Origin: Namhaeicola litoreus
Lineage (GTDB): Bacteria > Bacteroidota > Bacteroidia > Flavobacteriales > Flavobacteriaceae
NCBI RefSeq assembly: GCF_042679565.1
Contig: NZ_JBHTMY010000003.1
Span: 186,001-250,000 of the forward strand
DNA: 64,000 nucleotides
Direction of reading: 5' to 3'
The notes under the pieces are model-generated. The model saw nothing but the letters and a program-made list of their open reading frames with translations, searched no databases and was not told the DNA's origin. A program made the translations under genes and the position numbers. The number at the start of each line of letters is the position of its first letter. Position 1 is the first letter of the stretch. Shown here in pieces: positions 35,819-45,054 of the stretch.

Positions 35819-37267
35819 TCACTTGTTCGGTATATTCTTCAAAATAGAAATTAGGTATTTCCAAAATTTTTGAGAAGATGAAATACTAGCTTTTTCATCA
35901 GGTGAGTGTGCCCCACGAATAGTAGGTCCAAATGAAATCATATCTAGTTCAGGATAATGGCTACCTAAAATTCCACATTCCAAACCGGCATGACAAGCTA
36001 CTACTTTTGGTTTTCTGTCAAAGATTTCAACATATAAATTTTCTAATACGGATAAAATAGCCGAATCGGGATTCGGACTCCATCCCGGATAGTCTCCCGA
36101 AAAATTGACTTTGAAACCTTGATCTTCAAAGGTGCTTTTTAATTGGTTTGCCACTTCCATTTTACTTTCTTCTACAGAAGACCTTGTTAAACATTCAATG
36201 GTCATTTGATCATTATCGACTGTCACCTTGGCAATGTTATTGGATGCTTCTACTAAGTCATCCATAAACTCACTCATTTTAAAAACACCGTTATGCGCAT
36301 TTTTTATTGAGGTAAATAATTGTTTTTGGTCTTCTTTAGTGAGAACATCTTCAATAGAACTTAGCGTTTTTAAGGTATAATTTAATTTTGAATCAATTTT
36401 CTTAAATTGATTTTTAAGTTTTGCAAATGATTTTTCTAGGGTAGAAATGACAATTTCTTTATCTTTTTGCTTACATGAAAACACAGCAACACTTTCTCTT
36501 GGAATGGCATTTCTTAAACTACCTCCTTTTAATGTTGAAAGCTGAATGAAATTTTCAACAGTAAGTAGCATTTCATTCATAAGTTTATTTGCGTTTCCTA
36601 AACCTTTGTGAATATCCATCCCTGAATGCCCCCCCATTAATCCGCCTAAGGTTAATTCATAAGAAACAGAATCAGAATTGTTTTTCACTTTTTTGATGGT
36701 TTTTGTTGCTGTTACATCAATTCCTCCGGCACAACCAATATCAATTTCATCATCCTCTTCAGTATCGAGATTAAGTAAAATATCGCCCTTTAAAAACCCG
36801 CCTTTCAGACCTTTGGCACCCGTCATTCCTGTTTCTTCGTCAATGGTAAAGAGCGCTTCTAATGCAGGATGTTCAATCTCTTTGCTTTCCAAAACCCCCA
36901 TGATCGCCGCTACACCTAAACCATTATCAGCACCTAAAGTGGTCCCATTCGCTTTTACCCAATCGCCATCAATATACATTTCGATACCCTGTTTGTCAAA
37001 GTCAAATTCTGTCGAATTATTTTTTTGATGAACCATATCGAGATGTGATTGCAGTACCACTGTTTTACGGTTCTCCATTCCCGGTGTTGCCGGCTTTCTG
37101 ATAAGTACGTTACCTATAGCATCTGTTTGTGTTTCTAAGCCGAGCTTCTTACCAAAATCGATCATAAATTGAACAATTTTGTCTTCTTTTTTTGATGCCC
37201 TCGGGATGGCATTGATGAAAGAAAAATTTTTCCAGATTGATTTTGGCTCTAATTGTTCTATATTCAT
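35819..37267 (-). CDS. pepD: Aminoacyl-histidine dipeptidase (PepD-type, M20 family)
   Basis: This cytosolic zinc peptidase hydrolyses dipeptides such as Xaa-His. At 482 residues it matches the PepD/cytosol nonspecific dipeptidase family. The metal ligands are visible in HLDMVHQ, TLGADNGLG and DEETGMTGA, with the late ligand in HAGLECGILG. The E in DEETG is the general base. It lies at the start of a minus-strand run with no close upstream partner. The identification is secure. Confidence 0.93.
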   Translation of the reverse strand: MNIEQLEPKSIWKNFSFINAIPRASKKEDKIVQFMIDFGKKLGLETQTDAIGNVLIRKPATPGMENRKTVVLQSHLDMVHQKNNSTEFDFDKQGIEMYIDGDWVKANGTTLGADNGLGVAAIMGVLESKEIEHPALEALFTIDEETGMTGAKGLKGGFLKGDILLNLDTEEDDEIDIGCAGGIDVTATKTIKKVKNNSDSVSYELTLGGLMGGHSGMDIHKGLGNANKLMNEMLLTVENFIQLSTLKGGSLRNAIPRESVAVFSCKQKDKEIVISTLEKSFAKLKNQFKKIDSKLNYTLKTLSSIEDVLTKEDQKQLFTSIKNAHNGVFKMSEFMDDLVEASNNIAKVTVDNDQMTIECLTRSSVEESKMEVANQLKSTFEDQGFKVNFSGDYPGWSPNPDSAILSVLENLYVEIFDRKPKVVACHAGLECGILGSHYPELDMISFGPTIRGAHSPDEKASISSSQKFWKYLISILKNIPNK

Positions 37268-37361
37268 TTGAACATTTTTTAAAGAACAAAGTTAGGGAAT
37301 AAAAAAACCAACAAAAAATTTGATTCTTTGCTGGTTATCTTATAATTCTAATCCTGTAAGG

Positions 37362-38006
37362 CTATGATTTGATCAATACATCCTCAAAAATGAGATTTTC
37401 GATCGGTTTTCTAACTTTTTTTAAACTTTTCATAAAATCGTCTTCGGCTCTAAAGCCAACAGGAAGCATCAGTATAGATTTTAAATTCTTATCAGCCAGA
37501 CCTAATATTTCATCCACTTTTTCAGGAATAAAACCTTCCATAGGGCAAGAATCTATTCCTTCAACGGCACAGACGGTCATTAAATTTCCTAAAATTATAT
37601 AGGCTTGATTGATGGCAGATTGCTCAATTTCATTTTGGCTTTTCCCCTTATAAATTTGCTTGAGTTGATTTCTGAATTTGGAAATTATTTCTTCTGAAGT
37701 ACCACGAATTTCTTTTTCTAATTCAAAATAACTGTCAATTGTTTCGTCATCCATTACTGTGTTAATACACAAAACGAATAGATGAGAACAGGTGGTTATC
37801 TGTTTCTGAAAATAACTGTATTTAAAGATATTTCCCTTGGTCTCATTGTCAGTAATGATCAACATTTTTACGGGTTGTAAACCAAAAGATGTTGCCGTTA
37901 GGTTAAAAGCTTTTTTTAATGTATTCAACTGGTCATCGCTAAGCTTTAATTTTTCATCAAATTTTTTGCACGCATAGCGCCATTCTAAACTGTCAATAAT
38001 ATCCAT
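37362..38006 (-). CDS. NAD(P)H-dependent nitroreductase-family oxidoreductase
   Basis: This FMN-binding oxidoreductase (about 214 residues) starts MDIIDSLEWRYACKKFDEKL, the characteristic NfsB-type opening in which R and K contact FMN, and contains FGLQPVKMLII near the flavin. CPMEGF lies near the C-terminal half. The frame also allows an ATG at 38015, but MDIIDS is the better start, since the 38015 codon directly abuts the stop of the exporter gene. Substrates in this family include quinones, nitroaromatics and flavins. It follows the ABC exporter gene and may be co-transcribed. Confidence 0.85.
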   Translation of the reverse strand: MDIIDSLEWRYACKKFDEKLKLSDDQLNTLKKAFNLTATSFGLQPVKMLIITDNETKGNIFKYSYFQKQITTCSHLFVLCINTVMDDETIDSYFELEKEIRGTSEEIISKFRNQLKQIYKGKSQNEIEQSAINQAYIILGNLMTVCAVEGIDSCPMEGFIPEKVDEILGLADKNLKSILMLPVGFRAEDDFMKSLKKVRKPIENLIFEDVLIKS

Positions 38007-38015
38007 TTTCACCAT

Positions 38016-39845
38016 TTATTGTAAAGATTGCATGTTCACTAAATTGTAATAAGCCGCTTCTTTGCTTAACAATTCCTCATGTCTGCCTTGTTCTACTATT
38101 TTTCCTTTTTGCATCACGACGATAAGGTCTGCCTTTTGGATGGTCGATAATCTATGTGCAATCACAAGTGAAGTTCTGTTTTGCATCATTTTTTCCAATG
38201 CCGATTGCACCAGTTGTTCAGACTCTGTATCTAAAGCTGAAGTAGCCTCGTCCAAAATCATGATAGGAGGATTCTTTAATACGGCCCTCGCGATCGAAAG
38301 TCGTTGTCTTTGCCCGCCTGATAAGGTATTGCCACTATCACCTATGTTTGTATCGTATTTTTGGGGTAGATCAACAATAAACTCGTGTGCATTGGCAATT
38401 TTAGCTGCTTCGATTGTTTCTTCCTCTGTAGCCTTATTGACGCCCAGTTGAATATTATTTTTAACGGAGTCATGAAACAAAATTGATTCTTGTGTTACCA
38501 AGCCGATCAAGTCTCTTAGCGATTCCTTTTTGAGGTCTTTTATATTGATGCCATCAATGAGAATTTCTCCAATATTAACATCATAGAACCTTGGAACCAA
38601 ATTTGCAATCGTGGATTTTCCGCTTCCGGATTGTCCAACTAATGCCACGGTTGTACCTTTTGGGATTTTGAGAGAAAAATCCTTTAAAACGTATTCATCC
38701 TTGTATTTAAAAGAGATATTTTTGAGTTCTATTGTATCCTCAAAAGAAGTTTTAACGAGGGCATCTGGTTTGTCGGCAATCGTATTTTCTGTTTCTAAAA
38801 TTGACAAAATTCTTTCTGCTGAAGCGTTTCCTTTTTGTACAGAAAAAATAGCTTTAGAAATGGCTTTAGCAGGATTTAAAATGAGGTAAAACAAACCGAT
38901 ATAACCTAAAAATTCCTGAGGCTTCATGCCGTCTTCACCTCTTAAAACCAATCGTCCACCAAACCATAAAATCGCAATAATCGTTGCAGATCCTAAAAAT
39001 TCACTCATTGGAGAAGCTAAACTTTTTCTTTGGAAAACACTGATCATCAATTTTTTAAATCTGGCTGTAGAGTTGTGAAATTTACTTTTCATCTTATCTT
39101 CTGCAGTAAATCCTTTGATGATTTTTAATCCACTTAAAGTTTCTTCAATAAAGGAAAGAAAATTCCCTGTTTCTTGCTGGGCGAGTAACGATTTTGCCTT
39201 TAATTTTTTGCTTACTGATGAAATCAAAAACCCTGAAACAGGAAGTAAAACAAAAGCAAAAAGAGTCAATTTTGCACTAATGGCAAACATAGAAATTAAC
39301 GTAAATACAATGGTAAGCGGCTCTCTTACAATGGCTTCCAAAGAGTTCAGAAAAGAGTTTTCGATTTCTTGTACATCACTTGTCATTCTGGCAATGGTAT
39401 CACCTTTTTTCTTTTCGGAAAAATAGGCGATAGGCAGCTCCAAAATCTTATCGTAGAGCGCATCTCGCAGGTCTTTTACAATACCGCTATTGAAATAGGC
39501 CAAAACAAATTCTGCCAAATAGCGAAAGAGATTCTTTAGGAAGAATAGAGCAAAACTTATCAAGCAAATAATTAAAAGTGCTTTTTCCACTCCGCTAGTT
39601 TCTATCGTATGTGACACTAAATAATTCAGACTGTTTTGAACGTAATCATAAATTCCGGAAATACCTTTGAAAACAGGTTTTTCCGTCACTTTTTCTTCGC
39701 TGCCAAAAAGAATACCTAGAACAGGAATAAAAGCGAGAACCGAAAGGACATTAAAAACCGCGTAAAGTGCATTAAACAAAACATTGAGCCATGCATACTT
39801 GGTATAAGGTTTGGCAAAACGAAGTGTTTTTAAAAAATAATTCAT
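38016..39845 (-). CDS. ABC exporter (MsbA-like), fused permease-ATPase
   Basis: This 609-residue half-transporter has six membrane helices in the first 320 residues, followed by an ABC ATPase domain. Motifs are Walker A GQSGSGKST, the LSGGQRQRLS signature, Walker B MILDEATSALD, and the H-loop AHRLST. It dimerises to export lipids or drugs; MsbA flips lipid A core in Gram-negative bacteria. This homologue could do that or export another lipid. The substrate is not deducible. The downstream nitroreductase starts at or just after its stop codon. Confidence 0.9.
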   Translation of the reverse strand: MNYFLKTLRFAKPYTKYAWLNVLFNALYAVFNVLSVLAFIPVLGILFGSEEKVTEKPVFKGISGIYDYVQNSLNYLVSHTIETSGVEKALLIICLISFALFFLKNLFRYLAEFVLAYFNSGIVKDLRDALYDKILELPIAYFSEKKKGDTIARMTSDVQEIENSFLNSLEAIVREPLTIVFTLISMFAISAKLTLFAFVLLPVSGFLISSVSKKLKAKSLLAQQETGNFLSFIEETLSGLKIIKGFTAEDKMKSKFHNSTARFKKLMISVFQRKSLASPMSEFLGSATIIAILWFGGRLVLRGEDGMKPQEFLGYIGLFYLILNPAKAISKAIFSVQKGNASAERILSILETENTIADKPDALVKTSFEDTIELKNISFKYKDEYVLKDFSLKIPKGTTVALVGQSGSGKSTIANLVPRFYDVNIGEILIDGINIKDLKKESLRDLIGLVTQESILFHDSVKNNIQLGVNKATEEETIEAAKIANAHEFIVDLPQKYDTNIGDSGNTLSGGQRQRLSIARAVLKNPPIMILDEATSALDTESEQLVQSALEKMMQNRTSLVIAHRLSTIQKADLIVVMQKGKIVEQGRHEELLSKEAAYYNLVNMQSLQ

Positions 39846-39886
39846 CTAAGTCTTTTAAATGGCAAGATTGATTTTTTCAAAAATGC

Positions 39887-41608
39887 CTACAAAGATAGTT
39901 CTTTAATAATTCTTTTGATTTTTTCGTCCAGTCGTTTTTCAGCTGAGGCAATTTCCTCTCTATTTTTCACCTCAGTATTTACACTAAAATAAAATTTAAT
40001 TTTTGGCTCAGTACCGCTGGGTCTAGCTGCAATTCTGGTTCCGTTTTCTGTTTCATAGATCAATACATCAGATTTTGGCAGGTCTATATTGCTTTGCGTA
40101 CCCTTGATAAAGTTTTTTGAAGTTGATTTTTGGTAATCATTCAAGGTTTTTACTTTTTCTCCATCTATTTCTAGTAATGGGTTTTGGCGCATATTCACCA
40201 TCATTTGATTTATTTCTTTTGCGCCTTCCATTCCTTTTTTTACCACCGAAATTAAATGTTCTTTATAAAGACCATGGTCAACATATAAATTCATTAACTC
40301 ATCATAAAGGGTACTTCCTTTACTTTTAGCCTCAGCAGCTATTTCGCAAGCTAATAAGGTTGAAGATACTGCGTCTTTATCTCTTACAAAATCACCAACC
40401 ATAAATCCGAAACTCTCTTCGCCGCCTCCAATAAAATCTTCAACACCTTCTACATCTCGAATCATTTTTGCAATCCACTTAAAGCCTGTTAACCCGGTTT
40501 TGGTTTCAACACCGTAATGATCAGCTATTTTTTTAACCAGATCTGTTGTCACAATGGTCGACCCAATAAACTGTTTTCCATTGATTTTTCCTTCTTCATG
40601 CCATTTTTTCATCAAAAAAGAAACTAAAATGCAGAAAGTCTGATTTCCGTTTAATAGGACGAGTTCATTTTCATTATTTCGAACAGCGATCCCTAATCTA
40701 TCGCAATCAGGATCCGTACCAATCAGAATATCCGCTCCTATTTTATTGGCTAGCTCGGTTGCCATTTTTAGGGCTTCCGGTTCTTCGGGATTTGGAGATT
40801 TTACGGTAGGAAAATTTCCGTTTGGTTCTCTTTGTTCTTCGACGATGTGTACATCAGAAAAACCTGCTTGTTTGAGGGCTTGGGGTATAATCGTTATGGA
40901 AGTTCCGTGTAGTGGCGTGAAAACTATTTTTAGATTTTCTCTACCTTTTGTCGAAGCAAAAGTGGAGTTTTTAACTGAGGCTTCTATGAATTTTTCATCC
41001 ACTTTTTCACCAATAATTTCAATCAAATCTTCATTTCCGTTAAATTTGATATCTGAAAATTTTAATGAATTTATTTCATCTACAATAGCCTTATCCTGCG
41101 GAGGTACAATTTGTCCTCCATCGTCATAGTAAACTTTATAACCATTGTATTCCGGGGGATTATGCGAAGCAGTCAAGACTATTCCTACATCGCAATTTAA
41201 TTCTCTAACAGCAAAAGATAGTTCTGGTGTGGGTCTTAAAGATTCAAATAAATACGTGTAAATACCATTTGCAGAGAAAACATTGGCCACTTCTTTAGCA
41301 AATAATTCACTGTTGTTTCTACAATCGTATGCGATGACAACTTTTGGCTGATCTTTTTTACTGTGTTCGAGCAAATAATTTGAAAGTCCTTGTGTATTCT
41401 TTCCGAGCGTATATTTGTTGATGCGATTCGTTCCGGCACCCATGGTACCGCGCATTCCACCTGTTCCAAATTCTAGATCTTTGTAAAAACGATCCATTAA
41501 TTCAGAAGGTTTATTGTCAATTAAATCTTTAATTTCTTTTTGAGTAGATTGATCAAATGTAACAGTAAGCCAAGTTTTGGCTTTTTGAAGAATTTCGTCT
41601 TGATTCAT
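39887..41608 (-). CDS. Phospho-sugar mutase (phosphoglucomutase/phosphomannomutase)
   Basis: This cytosolic alpha-D-phosphohexomutase interconverts hexose 1- and 6-phosphates for glycogen, nucleotide-sugar or glycolytic use. Signature blocks are TASHNPPEYNGYK (phosphoserine loop), GTDPDCDRLG (metal binding), GGGEESFGF (sugar specificity) and RPSGTEPKIK (phosphate binding). The start is the ATG at 41608 (MNQDEILQ); the longer frame would start with TTG. At about 573 residues it is the long PgcA-type, which usually prefers glucose. It lies 29 bases downstream of the GT2 gene. Confidence 0.92.
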   Translation of the reverse strand: MNQDEILQKAKTWLTVTFDQSTQKEIKDLIDNKPSELMDRFYKDLEFGTGGMRGTMGAGTNRINKYTLGKNTQGLSNYLLEHSKKDQPKVVIAYDCRNNSELFAKEVANVFSANGIYTYLFESLRPTPELSFAVRELNCDVGIVLTASHNPPEYNGYKVYYDDGGQIVPPQDKAIVDEINSLKFSDIKFNGNEDLIEIIGEKVDEKFIEASVKNSTFASTKGRENLKIVFTPLHGTSITIIPQALKQAGFSDVHIVEEQREPNGNFPTVKSPNPEEPEALKMATELANKIGADILIGTDPDCDRLGIAVRNNENELVLLNGNQTFCILVSFLMKKWHEEGKINGKQFIGSTIVTTDLVKKIADHYGVETKTGLTGFKWIAKMIRDVEGVEDFIGGGEESFGFMVGDFVRDKDAVSSTLLACEIAAEAKSKGSTLYDELMNLYVDHGLYKEHLISVVKKGMEGAKEINQMMVNMRQNPLLEIDGEKVKTLNDYQKSTSKNFIKGTQSNIDLPKSDVLIYETENGTRIAARPSGTEPKIKFYFSVNTEVKNREEIASAEKRLDEKIKRIIKELSL

Positions 41609-41637
41609 GGTATTCAGTTTGTTAGACAAATATACTT

Positions 41638-42594
41638 TTAAAAATTAATTTGTTTGCTCACAGAATAGCGTTTTTCCTGATTTTTTGAGCGAGTAATAAG
41701 CTCTCCGAGAAATCCGGCAAGGAACAATTGAGAACCGATCATCATAGCTGTCAAAGCAATATAGAACCAAGGGTTGTCCGTTACCAAAATGGTTGGTTCA
41801 TGGTGATATAATTTGATCAGTTTGGTAATCCCGATGTAGAGTGATGCAAAAAAACCTATTGCAAACATCAATGTCCCAAGTAAGCCAAATAAATGCATGG
41901 GTCTTTTCCCAAATCGAGATAAAAAATTGATGGTGAGGAGATCCAAAAAACCATTGACAAATCTATTCATGCCAAATTTAGTTTTTCCATATTTTCGCGC
42001 TTGGTGGGCTACAACTTTTTCATCGATGTTACTAAAGCCTGCATTTTTAGCGAGAACAGGAATATATCTGTGCATTTCTCCATACACATCAATACTTTTC
42101 ACAACCTCGTTTTTATAAGCTTTTAGGCCACAATTAAAATCGTGCAATGATAAACCTGAAGTTTTCCTAGCTGCAGCATTAAATAATTTAGAGGGTAAGT
42201 TCTTTTTTATTTTAGAATCGTGACGCACTTTTTTCCAACCAGATATCAGGTCGAAATTTTCTTCTTTGATAAGCTTAAAAAGTTCAGGAATTTCCTCAGG
42301 ACTATCTTGAAGGTCAGCATCCATTGTGATAACAACATCACCATTCACCTGCTTAAAGCCAGCGTTCAGCGCTTGAGATTTTCCATAATTTCTCGGAAAT
42401 TTAATTCCTTTAACTCTCGGGTCTTTTAATCCCAATGATTCAATTAAATCCCAAGAACGGTCAGTGCTACCGTCATCAATAAAAACTATTTCATAACTAA
42501 AATGATTGGATTCCATCACTTTTGAAATCCAATCATATAGTTCTTGTAAAGACTCTTCCTCGTTTAATAAAGGTATTACTATGGATAGATCCAT
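41638..42594 (-). CDS. Family 2 glycosyltransferase, dolichol-phosphate mannosyltransferase-like
   Basis: This 318-residue enzyme has a GT-A domain (residues 1-225) followed by two membrane helices at about 235-295. The N-terminus reads IVIPLLNEEESL, with VFIDDGSTD and the metal-binding MDADLQD. The domain plan matches GtrB/DPM1-type enzymes that transfer a sugar to polyprenyl phosphate. That sugar would then serve GT-C transferases such as the YfhO-type protein in this window, a speculative link. The gene is followed closely by the phospho-sugar mutase. Confidence 0.9.
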   Translation of the reverse strand: MDLSIVIPLLNEEESLQELYDWISKVMESNHFSYEIVFIDDGSTDRSWDLIESLGLKDPRVKGIKFPRNYGKSQALNAGFKQVNGDVVITMDADLQDSPEEIPELFKLIKEENFDLISGWKKVRHDSKIKKNLPSKLFNAAARKTSGLSLHDFNCGLKAYKNEVVKSIDVYGEMHRYIPVLAKNAGFSNIDEKVVAHQARKYGKTKFGMNRFVNGFLDLLTINFLSRFGKRPMHLFGLLGTLMFAIGFFASLYIGITKLIKLYHHEPTILVTDNPWFYIALTAMMIGSQLFLAGFLGELITRSKNQEKRYSVSKQINF

Positions 42595-42603
42595 TTAGAA
42601 ATT

Positions 42604-43131
42604 TTATACTGTTTCCGGATTGTTTTTTAAAATTAATCCTTCAATTAGAGAAATAATAAAGCCAAATATAGCAGAGAAAAGTAAGATGATACCAGCCATC
42701 ATTCCGGGTGAAGAGAATTTTCTTGTCATATCCAAGGCCTGTTCTAATTGTTCATCAGAGAAATCCGGGTACTTTTCTAAAATTGCTTGTCTTGATACTT
42801 CAACTACATTATTTACGTACTCAGGCTCTATTACTGTCATGAATAAAATTGTGTAAATTACAGAGATCAATCCGGATATCATGGCGATGCCTAATCCGGT
42901 TTTTATGGCTTGTCCAATTGTTAAATATCCGTTGTTCAGTTCTTTGAACTTTTTTAAGCCAAGAAAAATAACAACAGCAGAAAGTACAAAAGATAAAATA
43001 GATCGAAGTGAATCTTGTTCGTAAGTTTTACCTAAAACATAATAAACAAGAGCAAAAATAACAGATAAAACACCTAAAATTACTCCGTAAGTAATCATTA
43101 CATTTTTGGGTTGGGCACTTTGGTTTTCCAT
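42604..43131 (-). CDS. DUF4199 family membrane protein
   Basis: This protein of about 175 residues has four membrane helices, with MITYGVILGVLSVIFALVYY first and FGFIISLIEGLIL last. This is the DUF4199 pattern common in Bacteroidota and of unknown function. The start is the ATG at 43131 (MENQSA) rather than an in-frame codon further upstream. It ends 9 bases before the GT2 gene on the same strand, an adjacency often conserved in this phylum. Confidence 0.85.
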   Translation of the reverse strand: MENQSAQPKNVMITYGVILGVLSVIFALVYYVLGKTYEQDSLRSILSFVLSAVVIFLGLKKFKELNNGYLTIGQAIKTGLGIAMISGLISVIYTILFMTVIEPEYVNNVVEVSRQAILEKYPDFSDEQLEQALDMTRKFSSPGMMAGIILLFSAIFGFIISLIEGLILKNNPETV

Positions 43132-43223
43132 GGTTTTTGGTTTTAATGATAACAAATATAATACTTAAAATGAATTGTTAAAGGATTAGTAAAATAAGGT
43201 TTAAAAAAGTTACAAAAAAATAG

Positions 43224-43253
43224 TTGCAATATTGTAAAAGGGTTGTAAATTTG
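43224..43253 (+). promoter_or_regulatory. Promoter of the SRP RNA gene
   Basis: TTG (43224-43226), a 19-base spacer, and TAAATTTG (43246-43253) exactly fit the Bacteroidota -33/-7 consensus. The predicted start, about 5 bases past the -7 element, is where the RNA begins (43258). Confidence 0.8.
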
Positions 43254-43257
43254 CAGC

Positions 43258-43351
43258 GGCAAGTCCTGCACAACCAGCTCCCTTTGAATCCTCCAGGGCG
43301 GGAACGCAGCAAAGGTATTAGGTCGTAGCGGTGTGATGCAGGTAGCTTGCC
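43258..43351 (+). ncRNA. ffs: Signal recognition particle RNA, small bacterial type
   Basis: The conserved domain IV loop is present as CAGGGCGGGAACGCAGCAA at 43294-43312, with the GGAA-type tetraloop and the asymmetric AGCA internal loop that bind Ffh. The ends pair: GGCAAG (43258-43263) with CTTGCC (43346-43351), and CCTGCA (43265-43270) with TGCAGG (43337-43342). The length of about 94 bases is normal. It is transcribed between divergent genes from its own promoter. A T-run (43353-43358) follows the last stem and would terminate it. Confidence 0.93.
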
Positions 43352-43362
43352 ATTTTTTCTTC
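43346..43362 (+). terminator. Terminator T-run after the SRP RNA
   Basis: The closing stem of the SRP RNA is followed by ATTTTTTCTTC, so the RNA's own terminal hairpin plus T-run probably acts as the terminator. Confidence 0.55.
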
Positions 43363-43407
43363 TATTTTATTTCAAAGTATTTATTGGTTTTTTACATCTT
43401 TGCATTT

Positions 43408-44208
43408 ATGCAAAAGAAAGTTGTATTTATTACCGGAGCTTCTTCGGGACTGGGTCTGTCTACGGCTAAACACCTGCAAGGTATTGGTTTTAAGGTTTAT
43501 GGTACAGGTAGGAATCCGAAAAGTAATCAGTCCTTTGAACTAGTCAAAATGGATGTTCGAGACAAAAAGTCTATTGAAAATGCCATCTCCTTTGTGCTTT
43601 CCAAGGAAAAATCAATCGACATACTCATCAATAACGCCGGGATTGGAATAACCGGACCTATTGAAGAAACGTCTACAAATGGTATGCGGGATGTTTTTGA
43701 AACTAATTTTTTTGGTGCAATTGAGACAATGAAGGCAGTTTTGCCTCAGATGAGAAAACAAAAATCCGGTCTTATTATTAACGTTACGTCTATTGCAGGA
43801 TATATGGGTTTGCCCTTTCGGGGAATTTACTCGGCTTCCAAAGGAGCCTTAGAATTGGTTACTGAGTCATTGAGAATGGAGGTAAAGTCTTTCGGTATTC
43901 AGATTACAAATGTAGCCCCCGGGGATTTTGCTACAAACATTGCTTCGGGTAGAGTAACGACCCCGGTAGAGTCAATGTCTGCCTATGCACATTCTTATAA
44001 AAAGAGTCTGGATTTAATGAATACTCACGTGGATAAAGGGGACGATCCAATTATCTTTGCGAAAGCAATTGAAAAGATCATCTGCAAAAAAAATCCCGCA
44101 ATACACTATAAAGTAGGTGATTTTTTACAGAAATTCTCGATTATCCTTAAACGTGTGCTACCAGATAAATGGTATGAAAAAATGCTGATGAATCATTTTA
44201 ATTTATGA
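43408..44208 (+). CDS. Short-chain dehydrogenase/reductase (SDR) family oxidoreductase
   Basis: This 266-residue NAD(P)-dependent classical SDR has the cofactor motif TGASSGLG, the NNAG segment, and catalytic YSASK. The start is the ATG at 43408 (MQKKVV). A longer frame runs upstream to 43333 but would cover the 3' end of the SRP RNA gene, and its extra residues look non-coding. The sequence resembles retinol- or 3-oxoacyl-reductase-type SDRs. The substrate is unknown. It ends 8 bases from the convergent nitroreductase gene. Confidence 0.88.
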   Translation: MQKKVVFITGASSGLGLSTAKHLQGIGFKVYGTGRNPKSNQSFELVKMDVRDKKSIENAISFVLSKEKSIDILINNAGIGITGPIEETSTNGMRDVFETNFFGAIETMKAVLPQMRKQKSGLIINVTSIAGYMGLPFRGIYSASKGALELVTESLRMEVKSFGIQITNVAPGDFATNIASGRVTTPVESMSAYAHSYKKSLDLMNTHVDKGDDPIIFAKAIEKIICKKNPAIHYKVGDFLQKFSIILKRVLPDKWYEKMLMNHFNL

Positions 44209-44216
44209 TGATTTCT

Positions 44217-44906
44217 TCAATAAAAAACGGCGACATCTTTTAACTCTTTTCTTTTGAGATTAGGCACATAACAAGGACTTGCGGGGTAACCTACTGGCAA
44301 TAATAAAAAGGGTCTTTCATTTTCTGGTCTCTCTAAAATGGTATGAAGAAACTGCATAGGGCTAGGTGTATGTGTTAAAGTAACCAGGCCAGCTTGGTGA
44401 ATGGCAGTAATTAGCATTCCGCATGCAATTCCTACTGATTCGCTTACGTAGTAATTGCTTTTAGTATCTCTATCTTTACCAAGTTCATACACCCTTTTAA
44501 AAACCACAATTAACCATGGTGCAATTTCTAAAAAAGGTTTGTACATATTGGTTCCCATCGGTTTTAAATCGTTAAGCCAAGTTTCGCTCATCCGCCTTTC
44601 ATAAGACTCTTTTTCTTCTGCCTCTGCAGCAATCCTTATTTTCGTTTTAATTCCAGGGTCAGAAATAGCACAAAACGTCCAAGGCTGTTTATGGGCACCT
44701 GAAGGCGCGGTTGAAGCTGTTTTAATAATATTTTCAATTATTTTTTTATCAACGGGCTTATCAGAAAAGGACCTGATTGACCTTCGTTTATCCATAAGCT
44801 CAAAATTGGCTTTGCTCAATTCAGCAATTTCCCTTTCGGTATAATTTTGGGGAGTGTAGAGAACATGTTCATGTCCGTAAAGTTTTATTATGTTGGGGGA
44901 ACTCAT
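44217..44906 (-). CDS. Nitroreductase family protein (iodotyrosine deiodinase/BluB-like group)
   Basis: This 229-residue flavoprotein has the motif RRSIRSFSDKPVD near the N-terminus and TAPSGAHKQPWTF at the FMN site, as in the iodotyrosine deiodinase-like branch of the nitroreductase family. Reactions in this branch include reductive dehalogenation and flavin destruction. The real substrate is unknown. It is divergent from the transaldolase gene (148-base gap) and convergent with the SDR gene. Confidence 0.85.
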   Translation of the reverse strand: MSSPNIIKLYGHEHVLYTPQNYTEREIAELSKANFELMDKRRSIRSFSDKPVDKKIIENIIKTASTAPSGAHKQPWTFCAISDPGIKTKIRIAAEAEEKESYERRMSETWLNDLKPMGTNMYKPFLEIAPWLIVVFKRVYELGKDRDTKSNYYVSESVGIACGMLITAIHQAGLVTLTHTPSPMQFLHTILERPENERPFLLLPVGYPASPCYVPNLKRKELKDVAVFY

Positions 44907-45004
44907 AAACTTAAAATTGATAACAACTACAAAGTTACGAAAGTTAAAAAGATTACTTAGGACCTAATTATTGTTAAATCTTCATAATCATTGTATAAAT
45001 AAAT

Positions 45005-45033
45005 TTGATAAAGCTTAAGTTGGATTATATTTG
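45005..45033 (+). promoter_or_regulatory. Promoter of the transaldolase-type gene
   Basis: TTG (45005-45007), an 18-base spacer, and TATATTTG (45026-45033) fit the Bacteroidota consensus and lie 21 bases before the ATG at 45055. This also shows that the longer frame starting at 45031 cannot be the translated start. Confidence 0.65.
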
Positions 45034-45054
45034 CACGAAAATAAATTTACAATT

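Noticed and set aside
38062..38451. Long plus-strand frame inside the ABC exporter gene
   Set aside because: It mirrors the coding constraint of the ATPase domain on the other strand and encodes no recognisable protein.
40746..41129. Plus-strand frame over the phospho-sugar mutase
   Set aside because: Opposite strand of a gene with all family motifs; no independent support.
43333..43407. N-terminal extension of the SDR gene
   Set aside because: It overlaps the 3' end of the SRP RNA gene and adds a hydrophobic stretch not seen in classical SDR proteins; the ATG at 43408 gives the normal start.
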